A DNA stretch of 64,000 nt from Nageia nagi (lineage: Eukaryota > Pinophyta). Positions 10,714-23,800 of this stretch are shown in pieces (the first letter of the stretch is position 1; each line of letters begins with the position of its first letter). Below the pieces are notes generated by a model. The model was not told where the DNA came from. It worked only from the letters and a program-made list of their open reading frames with translations, and did not search any database. The translations under genes and the position numbers were made by a program. The stretch is from assembly GCA_050084985.1 (NCBI GenBank), contig JBITNC010000002.1, positions 39,122,001 through 39,186,000 on the forward strand. Direction: 5' to 3'.

Positions 10714-10948
10714 TGTTGGAAAATTGAACTTTGTAACTTGCCAAAACTATTAACTTTCAACATTTTATTCTATAATCAACCTCCATAGGTCTAATCCCTT
10801 AGTCAGTTATATGGTCCAAAAATTGATAGTCCAATCCTAGAGATAAAAAATGATGCAAATTAGAATAATAATTATTTGAATAATTCATAATCTATTGGCC
10901 AATTATCAATAAATAAGATATTCCTAACTAATTGGTCTACATAGTACT
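10714..10948 (+). repeat. Copia-A 5' LTR, left piece
   Basis: Matches the start of the 3' LTR at 32106: TGTTGGAAA, TTTGTAACTT, then TAATCAACCTCC, and TCTACATAGTACT just before the break. The last five bases, GTACT (10944-10948), recur as ATACT at 29164-29168 after T2. They are the target duplication with one mismatch. Confidence 0.85.
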
Positions 10949-11665
10949 TGTATACCCTAAATTGTATGAATATATGAATAAACATAATTAAATAAATGGT
11001 CTATAATATACAATTGAATATACAATAAACACTATATCAAATCACTGTAGATATACATGAAAAGTATGCACCTGATATGAAGTGTGTGTGTAATCTACAA
11101 AAGCAAATACTAATGAATCTCAGAAGGATCATGATTGTACTTTAGATGAGCTCATAATAGATATTCTCTAGAATGATTTCACAAGTCATTCCTTGAAATT
11201 TGGACCTCCCAATATAGAAGGCCTACATCACTAGCTATGTAAAAGTGACATGCCATTGATGGTGTAGGAATGGCAGTTTTATGTTGCACACAAGAGAGAC
11301 ATAATTCAAAGCTCAAAGTATGACAAATTCTCAAAGATAGGTGATGTATAGAGATACCATTGTAGGTGACTAACACCTATTAGAGAGATCTGATCTTATT
11401 GGGATGTCAACCTTCACCTCCAGTATTTATAACCTATAAAGAAATATAAAAGAGTGAGGCCGATATATAGAAATAATAATAATCATTTTAATATTCAAGA
11501 TAAATTAAAATATAAACCATAGTATATGATATTACATTAGCCCTAGCACATGGTATTACAATATAATAGCATTTTATGTTGATTTATGTATTATTACTTT
11601 TTAATCATTTAATGTACTAAATATGATTTATTAAATAAATGATAAATCATTTTTATATGTTTACA
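10949..11665 (-). repeat. T2 3' LTR
   Basis: 717 bp, matching 28456-29163 throughout. On the minus strand it starts TGTAAACATATAAAAATG next to the polypurine tract and ends GGGTATACA. The 5' copy keeps AGATGCCTAAAAATG at its start and ends GGGTCTACA, so the family consensus start resembles T1's TGTAGACACCTAAAAATG. Confidence 0.85.
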
Positions 11666-11685
11666 TTTTGCCCCTCTTTGGATAT
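11666..11685 (-). promoter_or_regulatory. T2 polypurine tract
   Basis: On the minus strand, CCAAAGAGGGGCAAAA lies directly before the LTR start TGTAAACA. This marks the adjacent LTR as the 3' one and fixes the element's orientation. Confidence 0.8.
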
Positions 11686-11954
11686 GTAATGAAAAAAATT
11701 GAAATTACATAATTCAAAGAATGTAGAGAAGAGAAAATGATTTTCAATAGTAAAGTGGACTTCCCTTTTTTGATTGATATATCGAGTATGATATGTTGCT
11801 TACCACCTTTTGGTCTTGGTTGCCCCTAGCTCTTAATTTATCAATTAAGTAAGCCAAAAATAGGATTCCCTCTATGAGGTAAGTAGTTGATGGCAATCCT
11901 ACTCACTTGAACAATACTTGCAAAATAAAACAACATATACTCATATAGATCACA
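11686..11954. other. T2 internal non-coding DNA, right of the polypurine tract
   Basis: Short internal remnant between the T2 polypurine tract and the C2 insertion. No coding sequence seen. It continues on the other side of C2 at 25014. Confidence 0.6.
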
Positions 11955-11959
11955 TCCAT
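11955..11959. repeat. C2 target-site duplication, left copy (TCCAT)
   Basis: TCCAT directly precedes TGTCATGACC. The identical TCCAT at 25009-25013 directly follows the 3' LTR end GCATTACA. A perfect 5-bp duplication is the mark of integrase-mediated insertion. Confidence 0.9.
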
Positions 11960-14900
11960 TGTCATGACCCACCTCAAGATACTATTTCACCTCGAGTACC
12001 ATCGAGAATTTGAATGAATTATTTGCATAATAATATGGTAATGATGAGTTTTATATGAGAATATGTATTATTTTTCATAATTTGATGCTAACTTCAAGAT
12101 GTTTTGACATAGGTCATAGAGTGGAGAAGCAACCCAAAGACCCTATAGACCAAAGGTGAATTGGTGATGAGAATGGAAGGATAAGAGGAGGAAATGATTA
12201 GCATTGAATCATTGACAAACCCTATGTCCATAATAAATCATGTAGAATAATTGTTGTGATTGTTAAATTCTTGATGACAATATGTTTACAAAAATATGTG
12301 GATTAACCTTACTTTGCAGGATGAGGTGACTATTGTAGGTAAAGATGTGTTTTCCCTTGTTTGGTATTTTCAAAAATTAAATTTTGGAATGGAAGAAAAA
12401 AGAGGATATCACTTTATTTAAATTTGAAAATTATTATAAGGTTAGAAAAATAAATTTAATAGGGTAAAAGTAGAATATGTGTTCATATTATTATCACATA
12501 AGGCTAATAGTAAAAACACTATTAGATAGAGACTATGGTCTCTTTTATGGTATGATATGATATTTAATAGCTAGGAAAATCATAGAGAAATTACCCTACT
12601 TATTTTTGTATTTTGGTGTTAGGTGTGGATAAGAATTTGCACTAAATTATTAGCTATTGAAAAAGATTCTAAAGTATTAAGTGCCATTACCATCATTTCT
12701 AACTTTAAGCAAACCTAATCCAAGATTATTAAGAGTGTGAGGAGACATCCATTTGGACACATTTGATCCCTTTAGATATAAATAAAGGAGTAAAGCATTG
12801 GAAAAATACCAACAACAACTACTTATCTATCTCTTGGTATTTTTATTTTATTTTAGTTATTCTCAAGCTTGGTGTAGAGTTACATGAAGAAAAGAAGTCT
12901 CTCTTTCCTCTTCAAATCAAGGTGCATTCTTTTACATTTTTTTTATTATTAAGGTAGTCTTATTTTGATATATTTAATATAGTGTTTATCATAACATTTG
13001 GTAAAGTTTCATAGAATTAATGGTTATTAGAAGTGTTAAACCATTTGCAGAGACATAGTGGTTCTTTTATTTACAAATTGTTACCAATCATTTTTTAAAA
13101 GAAGTAAAAGAGTGGGATTTTCTTTTGTTATTCTCTTCTATTTAGATATAGGGGTGAAAAAAAAATTTCACATACAAATTACATTATGATATTTTAAATA
13201 GACTAGTCAAATATTCCCCCTTATGCCTTTAATTAGAATTTAATGAATTTATTTTGACATAAATTTTATTAAATTCTTAATATGATGTTTATTATAATAT
13301 TTGATATTTGATAAAGTTTCATATAATTAATTATTGATTGAAGTGTTGTAACATTTGAAAAGACATAATGGTCATTTCATTTAAAAGTTGGTACCATGTC
13401 ATTTTCTTTAAAAAAATAAAGGCATGGAATTTCCTTTTGTATTTCTCTTTTTATTTAGATGTAGGAGTGGAAAATTTCACATACAAATTATATTATGATA
13501 TTTTAAAGAGACTAGTCAAATATTTCTCCATATGTCTTTAGCTAAAGTTTAATAAATAACATAAATTTTATTAAATTCTTAATATGATATTTATTATAAT
13601 GATAAAGTTTCATTAATCGTTGATTGAAGTGTTGTACCCTTTGATGAGACATAATGGTTATTTTATTCAAAGGTTGGTACCATATATTTTTCTTTAAAAA
13701 GTAAAGGAGTGGGATGTTATTTTGTTTTTATTTAAATGTAGGAGTAGAAAATTTCATGTACAAATTATATTATGTATTTTATGATATTTTAAGGAGACTA
13801 ATCAAATATTTCTCCTTATGCTGTTAGCTAGAGATTAATGAATTTATTTTGACATGAATTTTATTAAAATCTTAGTATAATTTTTAGTAAATAAATATTA
13901 TTAAATTTATGTGAAAGTGGAGAAAGATGAAGAAATAAAAATATGTTTTCTTATTATTATCTAAGTTTGTCAATTAAACTAATTAGTATCTAATGAGGTG
14001 ATAAATATGTTTAATATTTCTAAATAAGTAATTCAAGAACTCTTTAGAATCTTGTATTTAATAAACTATGGTTTTGAGATTTTGATATTCATATAATATT
14101 TAGTAAAATAATTCAAATAGTACCAATTTAATTCATTAATTATTAACGGATCCAAGACCTTATTGTGAATGATTTAATTAATCAAGATGGATTAATTATA
14201 TGGTAAATAAATAATAGATTAATGTACATTGACCAAGGAAAGGAGATAATTTCTCCTAAGGCTTGTAGTTAAATTCATTTGCATAATGGTCTAGTTTAAA
14301 AAGGGTTTTCTTGATCCTCCTCTCTCTTGGTACTCGATCCACCACCAAGCTCCAAGGGAATGTTCGATGCTCATTACATGATAATTGATGGAGATGTTTG
14401 ATAGTTGATACAATATGACATGAACAAATTAGAATTACAAATTCATTGGATATGAAGTAGTATGATTTGTCAAAAATATCTCATTAGTGATTACATGATT
14501 TGTATTGTATTTGAATTACCTTTGTATAATGCATGATCTCTATTTGTAATAAATTATAGAAGATTCAAAGTTTATGAAAGTAAATTTCATTCATACAGTT
14601 CATATATGGATTATATTAGGTATTAATTAATGATATTGTAGACTAATTTTTATTTATATATTTTTTAAAAAAATATTAGTATTGTAATTTAATGACCTTT
14701 CTTTTAATTATGGTTATCAAATACTACAATTAGTATTGATTATATAAATTACTAGGAGTAAGAATTACTATTTCTTTCATGAAAATAATTAATAGGTAAT
14801 ACAAATTGATGAATTAGATGATCTTAACAAAAATTATAAAGAAGTATATTGATTAAAAAATAATCTTAATTTATAATTAGAGTTCCAAAAGATAATTTAA

Positions 14901-16066
14901 GAGCATTTGTGATATTTTAAGAACTCTTGGGATCAAATTGGATATCAATGGGACCCCTTGAGATAAATGGAATCATTCAAAATTCTTTTTGGATAGACGT
15001 AAGAAATGCGATGAAGAACCTTCACCAAGTAAACCTATATTGCTAAACAATAATTAAAATGAATATTCTTTGCATTAGTACCACTTAGCACCACATTACT
15101 TTTGTAGCAAATAGTGGGAAGATTCTCCTTAACAATTTGGTACTTTGTGTATTCAAGAGATCTTTTAAAAACTAGATCCATATATGCGATACAATGCATA
15201 TGGGAAAAAATAAGAAAATATGTACCTTCCTATGTAAGCTATAACTAAAACTTTTGAGGTAATCCTCATGGATAAGGATGAATAGTGTTAAACCTTAGAA
15301 CATGTCTTATACTCATTTCACTATTTGAAAATATTAGTATATGGTTAGTAAGACATAAGTGGTTCTTTTGTCAACACATTTAAAAATATATTGGACTAAA
15401 CAACCACTCAAGATATTATTTAATATCCATGACTCCCCAAGTTATGGGAATAGAGATGTCAAACCACATGGTGGGACTAACCAATAGTTTTGGGTAGGTT
15501 AGTACGCATATTCTCTGATAGATGAGTTAGATGGGGATAGTAATTAAAAAAACTACTATTACTAGGTGAGAGTAATTAGTAGTCATATCACTTGCAATTA
15601 GCATATAGGGATATGTCAATTATTCTATAGGCGATGCTACCCACTCATAAGGAAGCTTACTTAGGATAAGTTAACTAATCTTATGAGATGGAAAGTTATC
15701 ATCAAGAGATAATGACTAACTTAGTGGAAGTGTGATCTCTTGAGTGATATGGACCTAGAGTAAAAAACCACTACACTATAATAAAAAAGCTTTTTGTACA
15801 TGAGACATGGAATAGGAATGGTGAGGTTATTTTTGAGGCATATTTTCAATAGGGTGAGTGTTAAAAAGTGAACACCAAAAAAAATTTATCACAGTTGGTT
15901 ACCTTAGGTTCTTGGCCAATCTTGCCATATGAGTGTTGAGCTAGCTAGTAGCATATCAAACTCATGTGGGATCACCTAGTTTATTCCTAGATCATTCGAG
16001 TGTTACAAAAAAAAATTAGGTCAAAAATTAAGGCTTTGGTTGATGATAATTAGTGGATGTGTTACA
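11960..16066 (+). repeat. C2 5' LTR (4107 bp)
   Basis: Begins TGTCATGACCCACC, ends GTGTTACA. A TATA element lies at 12775-12788 (GATATAAATAAAGG), conserved in the 3' LTR (near 21720) and in C3 (CTATAAATAAAAGG near 49408), so transcription probably starts about 30 bp downstream. Between about 12970 and 13890 a segment of roughly 300 bp is repeated three times, with anchors GTAAAGTTTC at 13001, ATAAAGTTTC at 13311 and GATAAAGTTT at 13601. No host gene is embedded. Confidence 0.9.
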
Positions 16067-16067
16067 T

Positions 16068-16082
16068 TGGTATTAGAGTAAC
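16068..16082 (+). promoter_or_regulatory. C2 primer-binding site, initiator tRNA-Met type
   Basis: TGGTATTAGAGT begins two bases after the LTR end. It equals the usual plant tRNA-iMet primer site TGGTATCAGAGC except for two C-to-T changes. It fixes the 5' LTR boundary and the orientation. Confidence 0.85.
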
Positions 16083-16589
16083 AAGTTCAAACTCTTAGGC
16101 CTATGATCCATGATTTTATTGTTGTAAACATTTAGGAAGTCTAGATTGAGTACACATGAGCCTAATAACAACACCATTTGGTTGAATCAGATTATAGAAA
16201 TCTCAAGATGTGTAACCAGAGCTTCAAGCAACCTACAACAAGGTGTCATGAATAGCCTTCCCATGAATACCAACTCCAATGCCAATGCAAACCAAAGAAA
16301 TGTTAGGGGATAAAATGCAAATGCTAGAGGGTGAAATGTTAGAATAAGAATAATGAGGAATGCCAATCAACAAGTTCTTACAAATAATACTGAAGGTTCT
16401 TCTAGCCATTCCAATCAAACCAATAGAGGATAAGAAGCCATCATAAGACTCCAAGAGTAGGTAGTAGAGTAGCAAGAATTGATAAATAACCTATTGAGGT
16501 AAAGATTTGATCCTCCAATACAAGAATTTGATCCAATTCTTCTAGCTCAATCAAGATTAGGTGGACTAAATAACTAGATTTAGGCAAGG

Positions 16590-17540
16590 ATCAAATAAGA
16601 ACCTACATCTGATATGAAGAAAGTTCAAATATGCAAGTTTAATGAAAAGTAAGAAGGTGAACATGCTAAAGTATAGTTATAGGAGGCTAAAACTTACTTT
16701 TCAATAAAAAATCTATTGCTAGAAACTAAAACCATATGGGATACCTACAACTTTCAAGATATTGTTCTCAAATGGTGGAATACCTACAAAGTTGAGCATG
16801 GAATCTAGTATTTGAAGTGGTCAAAATTCATGGAAGCATTCCAAAAGAGATTTATCCCTTAGGTCTATTTTGATAAGAAATATGAGGAATATTATACACT
16901 TCAACAAGGTTCCATGAGTGTGCAAACCTACCATCAAAAGTTCATCAAAATTCTTAAGTATGTTCTAGATGATAAAAATCACTTGAAGGTTCACCAATTC
17001 CTTGTGGGGTTGGATTTCAAGATCAAGACTATGGTCAATATCTTGAACTCTAATACATTGGAACAAGCTTATGATCTAGCTAAAAGAGTAGAAAGTAACT
17101 TGGGCATAACAAAATCCCTCATGAATTATGTACCAAATGAAAAAGATAAGGAACCTTTCTAGAGGAATAGAGGTGCTAAGCAATAGGATATGCATAATGG
17201 CAATAGAAAGATTAATCAAAATCATAAGGATGGAAATTTTCAAAGTTTTGAGAAGAAACAACCTGGTAATAAGGGTTTCAAAAAGAAGGGTTTCCATAAC
17301 AAGAATTAGCATTTTAGAATATAGAATCAAAACCATGGGAATGGGAGTCATGGAATTAGGGACCCAAACCTAGATGTTCATGAGCAAAGAAATAACCAAT
17401 ATGTACCTACAAATAATAATTTAGAGCAAAAGAAAGCTCCATGATATGGATGTTGGAACTATGGTGGAGCACACTATGCAAATCAATGCCCTCTGAAGAT
17501 AGACCCACCAAAGTATCATCAAATTTTTGTAGCAACTAGA
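16590..17540 (+). pseudogene. C2 gag
   Basis: A capsid-type retrotransposon gag trace. Visible parts are FMEAFQKRFIP (near 16830), the open stretch 16914-17162 with YHQKFIKI, HQFLVGLD and AYDLAKRVESNLGI, a basic region, and a zinc knuckle near 17448-17500 reading CWNYGGAHYANQC. The second metal ligand of the CCHC box is tyrosine instead of cysteine. C3 has the same Tyr. The N-terminal half from about 16100 is too broken to follow. Gag forms the particle shell and binds the element RNA. Many stops; not functional. Confidence 0.75.
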
Positions 17541-17599
17541 TTGGGGCAAGCTCAAGGATAAGCTACACCTCTTCAAATTTTAGGTAAAATTCTAGCAAA

Positions 17600-18840
17600 T
17601 ATTTTAAACTTTTGATAATTATGGTGCAACAAATAGTTTTATTTAAATTCTTTAGTTAAATACATGATTAAGGCACCAATTTTTTGATAAATAGATGGCA
17701 AGTAGAGTTTGGGTCTAGTCAAAAGTGTTGTATCAAACAATATTTTAAGAATGTTGAGATTGAGTTACCTAAGGGATTTATTGAGTGTGATTTATATGTG
17801 GTTCCTTTAGCTTCCTATGATATTATCCTAGGGATGGATTAGTTAATGGCACATAAGGTCTTGATTAATTTTCAAGAGAGATGGATGGAATATACCAATT
17901 TATCTTAAAATTGACATAGGGTGTTCAATGATCAAGGACCGTTTGAACCTTACTTGGTCATAGCCATGCAAATGAGAAGAAGAATTAGAAAAAGGGAAAT
18001 GATCTTTATAGTTAAGGTTAAAGAAGTAGAAGAGGAGCATAGAGAGTTAGAAATGTTAAACAAATATCCTATGTTGAGAAGGTATAAGGATCTATTTTCC
18101 AAAGAATTACCAAGTCTACCCCCAAAATGAGAATTTGACTTCTTGATAGATCTAGTGCTAGAAGATGAACCTATCTCTAGAACTCCCTATAGAATGAACA
18201 CCATTGAGATTAAAGAGTTAAAAGTACAGTTACAAGATCTTTTGAAGAAAGGATTGATAAAGCCTAGTGTATCACCCTGGGACACTCTTGTATTATTTGT
18301 CAAAAAGAAGGATGGAACACTAAGATTATGTATTGACTATAGGATGTTGAATAAGGTAACCATCAAGAATAGGTATCCTCTACCTAGAATCAATGACTTT
18401 ATTGACCAGCTCAAAGATATTGCTATCTTTTATAAGATAGATTTGAGATTAGCTTATCACCAATTAAGGATAAAAGAATCAAATACCTATAAAATAGCCT
18501 TCGAAACTTAGTATGGACATTATGAGTTTATGGTCTTACTATTTGGATTAACAAATGCTCCTACAACATTCATGAATTTGATGAACAATGTTTACTGAGA
18601 ATACTTAGATAAATTTATGCTAGTCTTTTTAGATGATATCCTCATATACTCAAAGAATGAAGAGGAGCGTAACCATCATTTGAGATTAGCCTTAGAAGTT
18701 TTGAGATGGCATCAGCTATATGGCAAATTATCTAAGTGTGATTTTTATATTTCTCACATTTAGTATTTAGGTCACATTATATCTTCTAAAGGAATCTTAG
18801 TTGACCCTAAAAGGTAGAAGCAATAATGAGTTGGCCTATG
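17600..18840 (+). pseudogene. C2 pol, part 1: protease remnant and reverse transcriptase
   Basis: The protease is reduced to a GATNSFI trace near 17620. From 17921 an open frame leads to LPPK, a TGA where relatives have arginine, then EFDFLIDL. The RT domain at 18143-18511 shows [45 protein letters not shown] and [13 protein letters not shown]. After TAG at 18509-18511 the same frame continues YGHYEF, FGLTNAP and the catalytic FLDDILIYS, with both aspartates kept. Stops near 18596 and 18762, and a frameshift near 18815, end the part. This is a chromovirus-type RT. Confidence 0.85.
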
Positions 18841-19440
18841 CCAACCAATGTGATCGAGGTAAGAAGTTTCATGGGATTAGTTGAATATTATAGAAGATTT
18901 GTTAAGGATTTTTTAAAGATAGTAAATCTTATCACCAATCTATAGAAGAAAAATAAAGTGTTTAAGTGGATAAAGAAGTGTGAAAAAGCTTTTGCAACTT
19001 TGAAGGAAAAGCTTACCTTTGCACCAGTTCTTAATATCCCTAACCCACATGGTGACATTGTAGTATGTATAGATGCATTATTAGAAGGTTTGGGTGGCGT
19101 ACTATCACAAAATGAAAATCCCATAGCATATGAGTCCAAAAAGTTAAAACTTCATGAATTTAATTATGCTACACATGATCTTGAGCTAGTAGCTATAGTG
19201 CATGCACTAAAGATGTGGAGACATTTCTTGTTAGAAAAACCTTTCAGATTGAAAATGGATCATCAAAGTTTGAAATACTTGTTCACTCAACTTGAATTAA
19301 ATGCTAGAAAAAGGTGATGGATGGAATTCCTCATCAAATATAATTTTTGTATTAACTATATCAAGGGTAAAGAAAATAAGGTGGTAGATGCATTAAGCCA
19401 AAGAAGACATGTAAATGCCATGACAAGAAGTTAGTTCAAC
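18826..19440 (+). pseudogene. C2 pol, part 2: connection and RNase H
   Basis: After the frameshift the reading gives [17 protein letters not shown], then FKWIKKCEKAFATLKEKL and VCIDALLEGLGGVLSQ. The open stretch 18958-19317 covers most of RNase H, with ATHDLELVAIVHALKMWRHF and MDHQSLKYLFTQ. A TGA at 19315-19317 replaces the usual arginine of RRWMEFL. KGKENKVVDALSQR near 19365 is the C-terminal end. The RNase H would degrade the RNA of the RNA-DNA hybrid. Confidence 0.85.
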
Positions 19441-19539
19441 TTGTTTGATCAAATGAGAATATTACAATAAGAGGATTTGTACTATAAATCTATTAAGAAA
19501 ATAATAGAAAAAGGTAATCCTTCATTATAATACTTTGCT

Positions 19540-20300
19540 AAAAAAGATGGGATGTTGTATTTTAAAGACAAATTAATCATTCCAAAAAAAGGAAATTTAA
19601 GAAATTTAATCCTATAAGAAGCTCATCGTCCCCCATATGCAACACATCTAGGAGGTACAAAGATGTGAGAAGACCTAAAAAAGAATTTTTACTAAGATAA
19701 AATGAAGAAGTATGTAGCAAAATTTATGGCAAGATGCTTGGAATGTCAAAAAGTGAAAGTAGAACATTAGCATCTAGGTGGGTATTTGGATCCCCATGAT
19801 ATTATGATATAAAAATGGCAAGTGATTTCAATGGATTTCATAGTTAGTTTATTGAAAATCAAATTTCATCATGATTCCATATTGGTTGTGGTGGATATTT
19901 TAACCAAGGTTTCTCATTTTATACCTAGTAACACCATAAATGATGCCCGTATAGTAGCTAATAAGTTTGCACATCAAATTTTTAGATTACATGGATTTCC
20001 TAAAGTGATAATCTTAGATTGGGTACAAAGTTAATTATGAGCTCAAATTATCATCCAAAAATAAATGGATATATAAAACATGTAAATAGAGTCCTTGAAG
20101 ACATGCTTAGAATGTATTGCATGGAACAAAATACCAAATGGAAAAATTATCTTTATTTGGTTGAGTTAGTATACAATAATGGTTATCATTCATCTTCAAG
20201 AATGGCTCCTTTTGAAGCATTGTATGGAAGGAGATACAAAACTCTTTTGACATGGGATAATTAGGAGGATCAAGTGATGATCCAATTGAAAATGCTAAAG
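19540..20300 (+). pseudogene. C2 pol, part 3: integrase with internal deletion
   Basis: The zinc-binding part is visible as AHRPPYATHLGG and CLECQK. The core gives VISMDFIVSLL (first catalytic Asp kept) and VIILD (second Asp kept). At about 20018-20025 the sequence jumps directly to GTKLIMSSNYHP, so about 50 bp seem to be missing, with a frame change. In the helix normally carrying the catalytic glutamate, the reading is NGYIKHVNR, with lysine in its place. YHSSSRMAPFEALYGRR follows. The enzyme would be inactive. Confidence 0.8.
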
Positions 20301-20432
20301 AAAATAGAGTAGCTCAAGTCCATTCAATGAAAGTTGAAAGAAGCTACAGATTGACAAAAGAGTTATGTCGATCTTAAAATAACTTCTCAAAAATTTGCCA
20401 TGGGTGATAAGGTATTTTTACAAGTTTGACCC

Positions 20433-20789
20433 ATGAAAAGTGCCATAAACTCAACTAAATTAGATCCTCGATTTATTGATCCTTTTGAAATTGTAGAAAA
20501 AAATAGTTTAGTAGCCTACAAACTTGCCTTGCCACCAATTTTGTCCAAAATACGTGATGTCCTTCATGTCTCCTTGTTACAAAAATATGTTTCTAACCCT
20601 TCTCACATTTTGAGTTTTTCTTAATTGTAGATGTTGAACCCTCATGCCTTTGAAGTACTCCCTATCAAGATCTTAGCTTTTAGGACTAGGAAGCTATGAA
20701 ATAGAGAAATTAATACATATCTAGTTCAATGGGATAAATACTCTAAGTCATCTTCTACATGGGAAGATATAGCTACTATGAAAATATAA
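20433..20789 (+). pseudogene. C2 pol, part 4: integrase C-terminus and chromodomain
   Basis: LDPRFIDPFEIVEKN (20460-20505) is the GPY/F-like module, and LHVSLLQKYVSNPSHIL follows. From about 20640 a chromodomain is read: LPIKILAFRTRKL, a TGA where arginine is expected, NREINTYLVQW, then STWEDIATMKI and TAA at 20787-20789. The Trp residues of the aromatic cage region are visible. This defines the element as a chromovirus. Confidence 0.8.
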
Positions 20790-20867
20790 TTTTTATATTT
20801 ATTTATTTAAATAATTCTATAAAATATTTATAAGTTTGTGTTTATATGTAAGAATATAGTGGACTAT

Positions 20868-20888
20868 GTTCCTTTAATGGGGGGTGTA
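20868..20888 (+). promoter_or_regulatory. C2 polypurine tract region
   Basis: AATGGGGGGTGTA lies directly before the 3' LTR start TGTCATGACC at 20889. It is less pure than usual, with TGTA between the G run and the LTR. Confidence 0.6.
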
Positions 20889-23800
20889 TGTCATGACCCA
20901 TCTCAAGACACTATTTGACCTTGAGTACCATTAAGGATTTGAATGAATTATGTTTTCATAATACTATGGTAATGATAAGTTTGATATGGGAATATATATC
21001 ATTTATAATAATTTGATGCTAGCTTCAAGATATTTTGACAAAGGCCATAGAGTGGAGAAGTAACCCAAAGACCCTATGGACCAAAGGTGAATTAGTGATG
21101 GGAACAAAAGGATAAGAGGAGAAAATGATTAGCATTGAATCACTGACACAATTTATGACCATCATAAATCATGTAAATGTATGTAGAATAATTATTATGA
21201 TTGTTAAATTCTTGATGAAAATATGTTTGTAAAAATGTGTGGATTAACCTTACTCTATAAGACAAGGTGACTATCATAGGTAAAGATGTGTTTTTTCTTA
21301 TTTGGTATTTTTGAAAATTAAATTTTAAAATGAAGGGGAAAAACGGATATACCTTTAGCTAAATTTGAAAATTATTATAATATTAGAAAAATAAATTTAA
21401 TAGGGTAAAAGTTGAATATAAGTGTTTATATTATTGCCACATAGGAATTAATAGTAAAAACACTATTTGATAAAGACTATGGTCTCTTTGTGATATGACA
21501 TGATATTTAATAGCTAGAAATATAATAGAAAAATAACCCTACTTAGTTTTGTATTTTTTTGTTAGGTGTGGATAAGAGTTGCCACTAAACTGTCAGCTAA
21601 TGAAAAAGATTCTAAAGTATTAAATGCCATTACCATCATTTCCAACTTTAAGCAAACCTAACCCAAAATTATTGAGGGTGTGAGGAGATGTCCATTTGGA
21701 CACATTTGAGCCTTTTTAGCTATAAATAAAGGAGTAGAGCATTGGAAAAATACCAACAACAACTACCTATCTATCTCTTGCTATTTTCATTTTGTTTTGG
21801 TTATTCTCAAGCTTGGTGTAGAGTTATGTGAAGAAAAAAAATCTCTCTTTCCTCTTCAAGTCAATGTGCATTCTTTTATATTTTTATTATTATTAAGGTA
21901 GTATTATATTTGATATTATTTTTATCATAATGTTTGGTAAATCTTCATAGAATTAATGGTTGTTAGAAGTGTTAAACCATTTGCAGAGACATAGTGGTTC
22001 TTTTATTTACAGATTGGTACCATATCATTTTCTTTAAAAAGTAAAGGAGTGGGATTTTCTTTTTTTATTCTTTTTTATTTAGATATAAGGGTGAAAAAAA
22101 CATTTACGTACAAATTGTATTATGATATTTTAAAGAGACTAGTCAAATATTCCTCCTTATACTTTTAGTTAGAATTTAATGAATTTATTTTGACATAAAT
22201 TTTATTAAATTCTTAATATGATATTTATTATAATATATGATAAAATTTTATATAATTAATTATTGATTGAAGTGTTGTAGCATTTGAAGAGACATAATGG
22301 TCATTTCATTTAAAAGTTGGTACCATGTCATTTTCTTTAAAAAAATAAAGGAGTGGAATTTTCTTTTGTTATTCTCCTTTTATTTAGATGTAGGAGCAGA
22401 AAATTTCACGTACAAATTATATTATGATATTTTAAAGAGACTAGTCAAATATTTTTCCTTATAACTTTAGCTAAAGTTTAATAAATGACATAAATTTTAT
22501 TAAATTCCTAATATGATATTTATTATAATGATAAAGTTTCATTAATTGTTGATTGAAGTGTTGTACCCTTTGATGAGACATAATGGTTATTTTATTTAAA
22601 GGTTGGTACTATGTATTTTTCTTTAAAAAGTAAAGAAGTGGGATGTTCTTCTATTTTTATTTAAATGTAAGGGTGGAAAATTTCATGTACAAATTATATT
22701 ATGTATTTTATGATATTTTAAGGAGACTAGTTAAATATTTCTCCATATGCTGTTACCTAGAGATTAATGAATTTATTTTGACATGAATTTTATTAAAATT
22801 TTAATATGATTTTTAGTAAAGAAATATTATTAAATTCATGTGAAAGTGGAGAAATATGAAGTAATAAAAATATGTTTTCTTATTATTAGCTACATTTGTC
22901 AATTAAATTCATTAGTATCTAATGAGGTGATAAGTATGTTTGATATTTTTAAATAAGTAATTCAAGAATTATTTAGAATATTGTATTAAATAAACTATGG
23001 TTTTGAGATTTTGATATTCATATAATATTTAGTAAAATAATTCAAATAGTACCAATTTCATTCATTAATTATTAAGGTATCCGAGACCTTATTGTGAATG
23101 ATTTAATTAATTAAGATGGATTAATTATAGGGTAAATAAATAATAGATTAATATACATTGACCAAGGAAAAAAGATAATTTCTCTGAAGGCCTGTAGTTA
23201 AATTCATTTGCATAATGGTTTAGTTTAAAAAAGGTTTTCTTGATCCTCCTCCCTCCTAGTACTTGATCCACCACCAAGCTCCAAGGGAATGTTCGATGCT
23301 CATTAGATGATGATTGATGGAGATTTTCGATAGTTGATACAATAGTTAAAACCATATGATATGAACAAATTTGAATTACAAATTCATTGGATATGAAGTA
23401 GTATGATTTATCAAAAATATCTCATTAGTGATTACATGAGTTGTATTGTATTTGAATTACCTTTGTATAATGCATGATCTCTATTTGTAATAAATTATGG
23501 AAGCTTAAAAGTTTATGAAAGTAAATTTCATTCATACATTTCATATATAGATTATATTAGATGTTAATTAATGATGTTGTAGACTACTTTTTATGTATAT
23601 AATTTTTAAAAAATATTAGTACTGTAATCTAACGAGCTTTTTTTTAATTATAGTTATTAAATACTACAATGAGTATTGATTATATAAATTACTAGGAGTA
23701 AGAATTACTATTTATTTTATTAAAATAATTAATGGGTAATACAAATTGATGAAGTAAATGATTTTAACAAAACTTATAAAGAAGTAGATTGATTAGAAAA

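Noticed and set aside
17076-17351. Minus-strand and overlapping + strand open stretches in C2 gag
   Set aside because: They overlap the true gag frame and have no family motifs.
18888-19139. Minus-strand open stretch over C2 RNase H (and its equivalent at 56127-56357)
   Set aside because: Similar text in both copies only mirrors the conserved sense strand.
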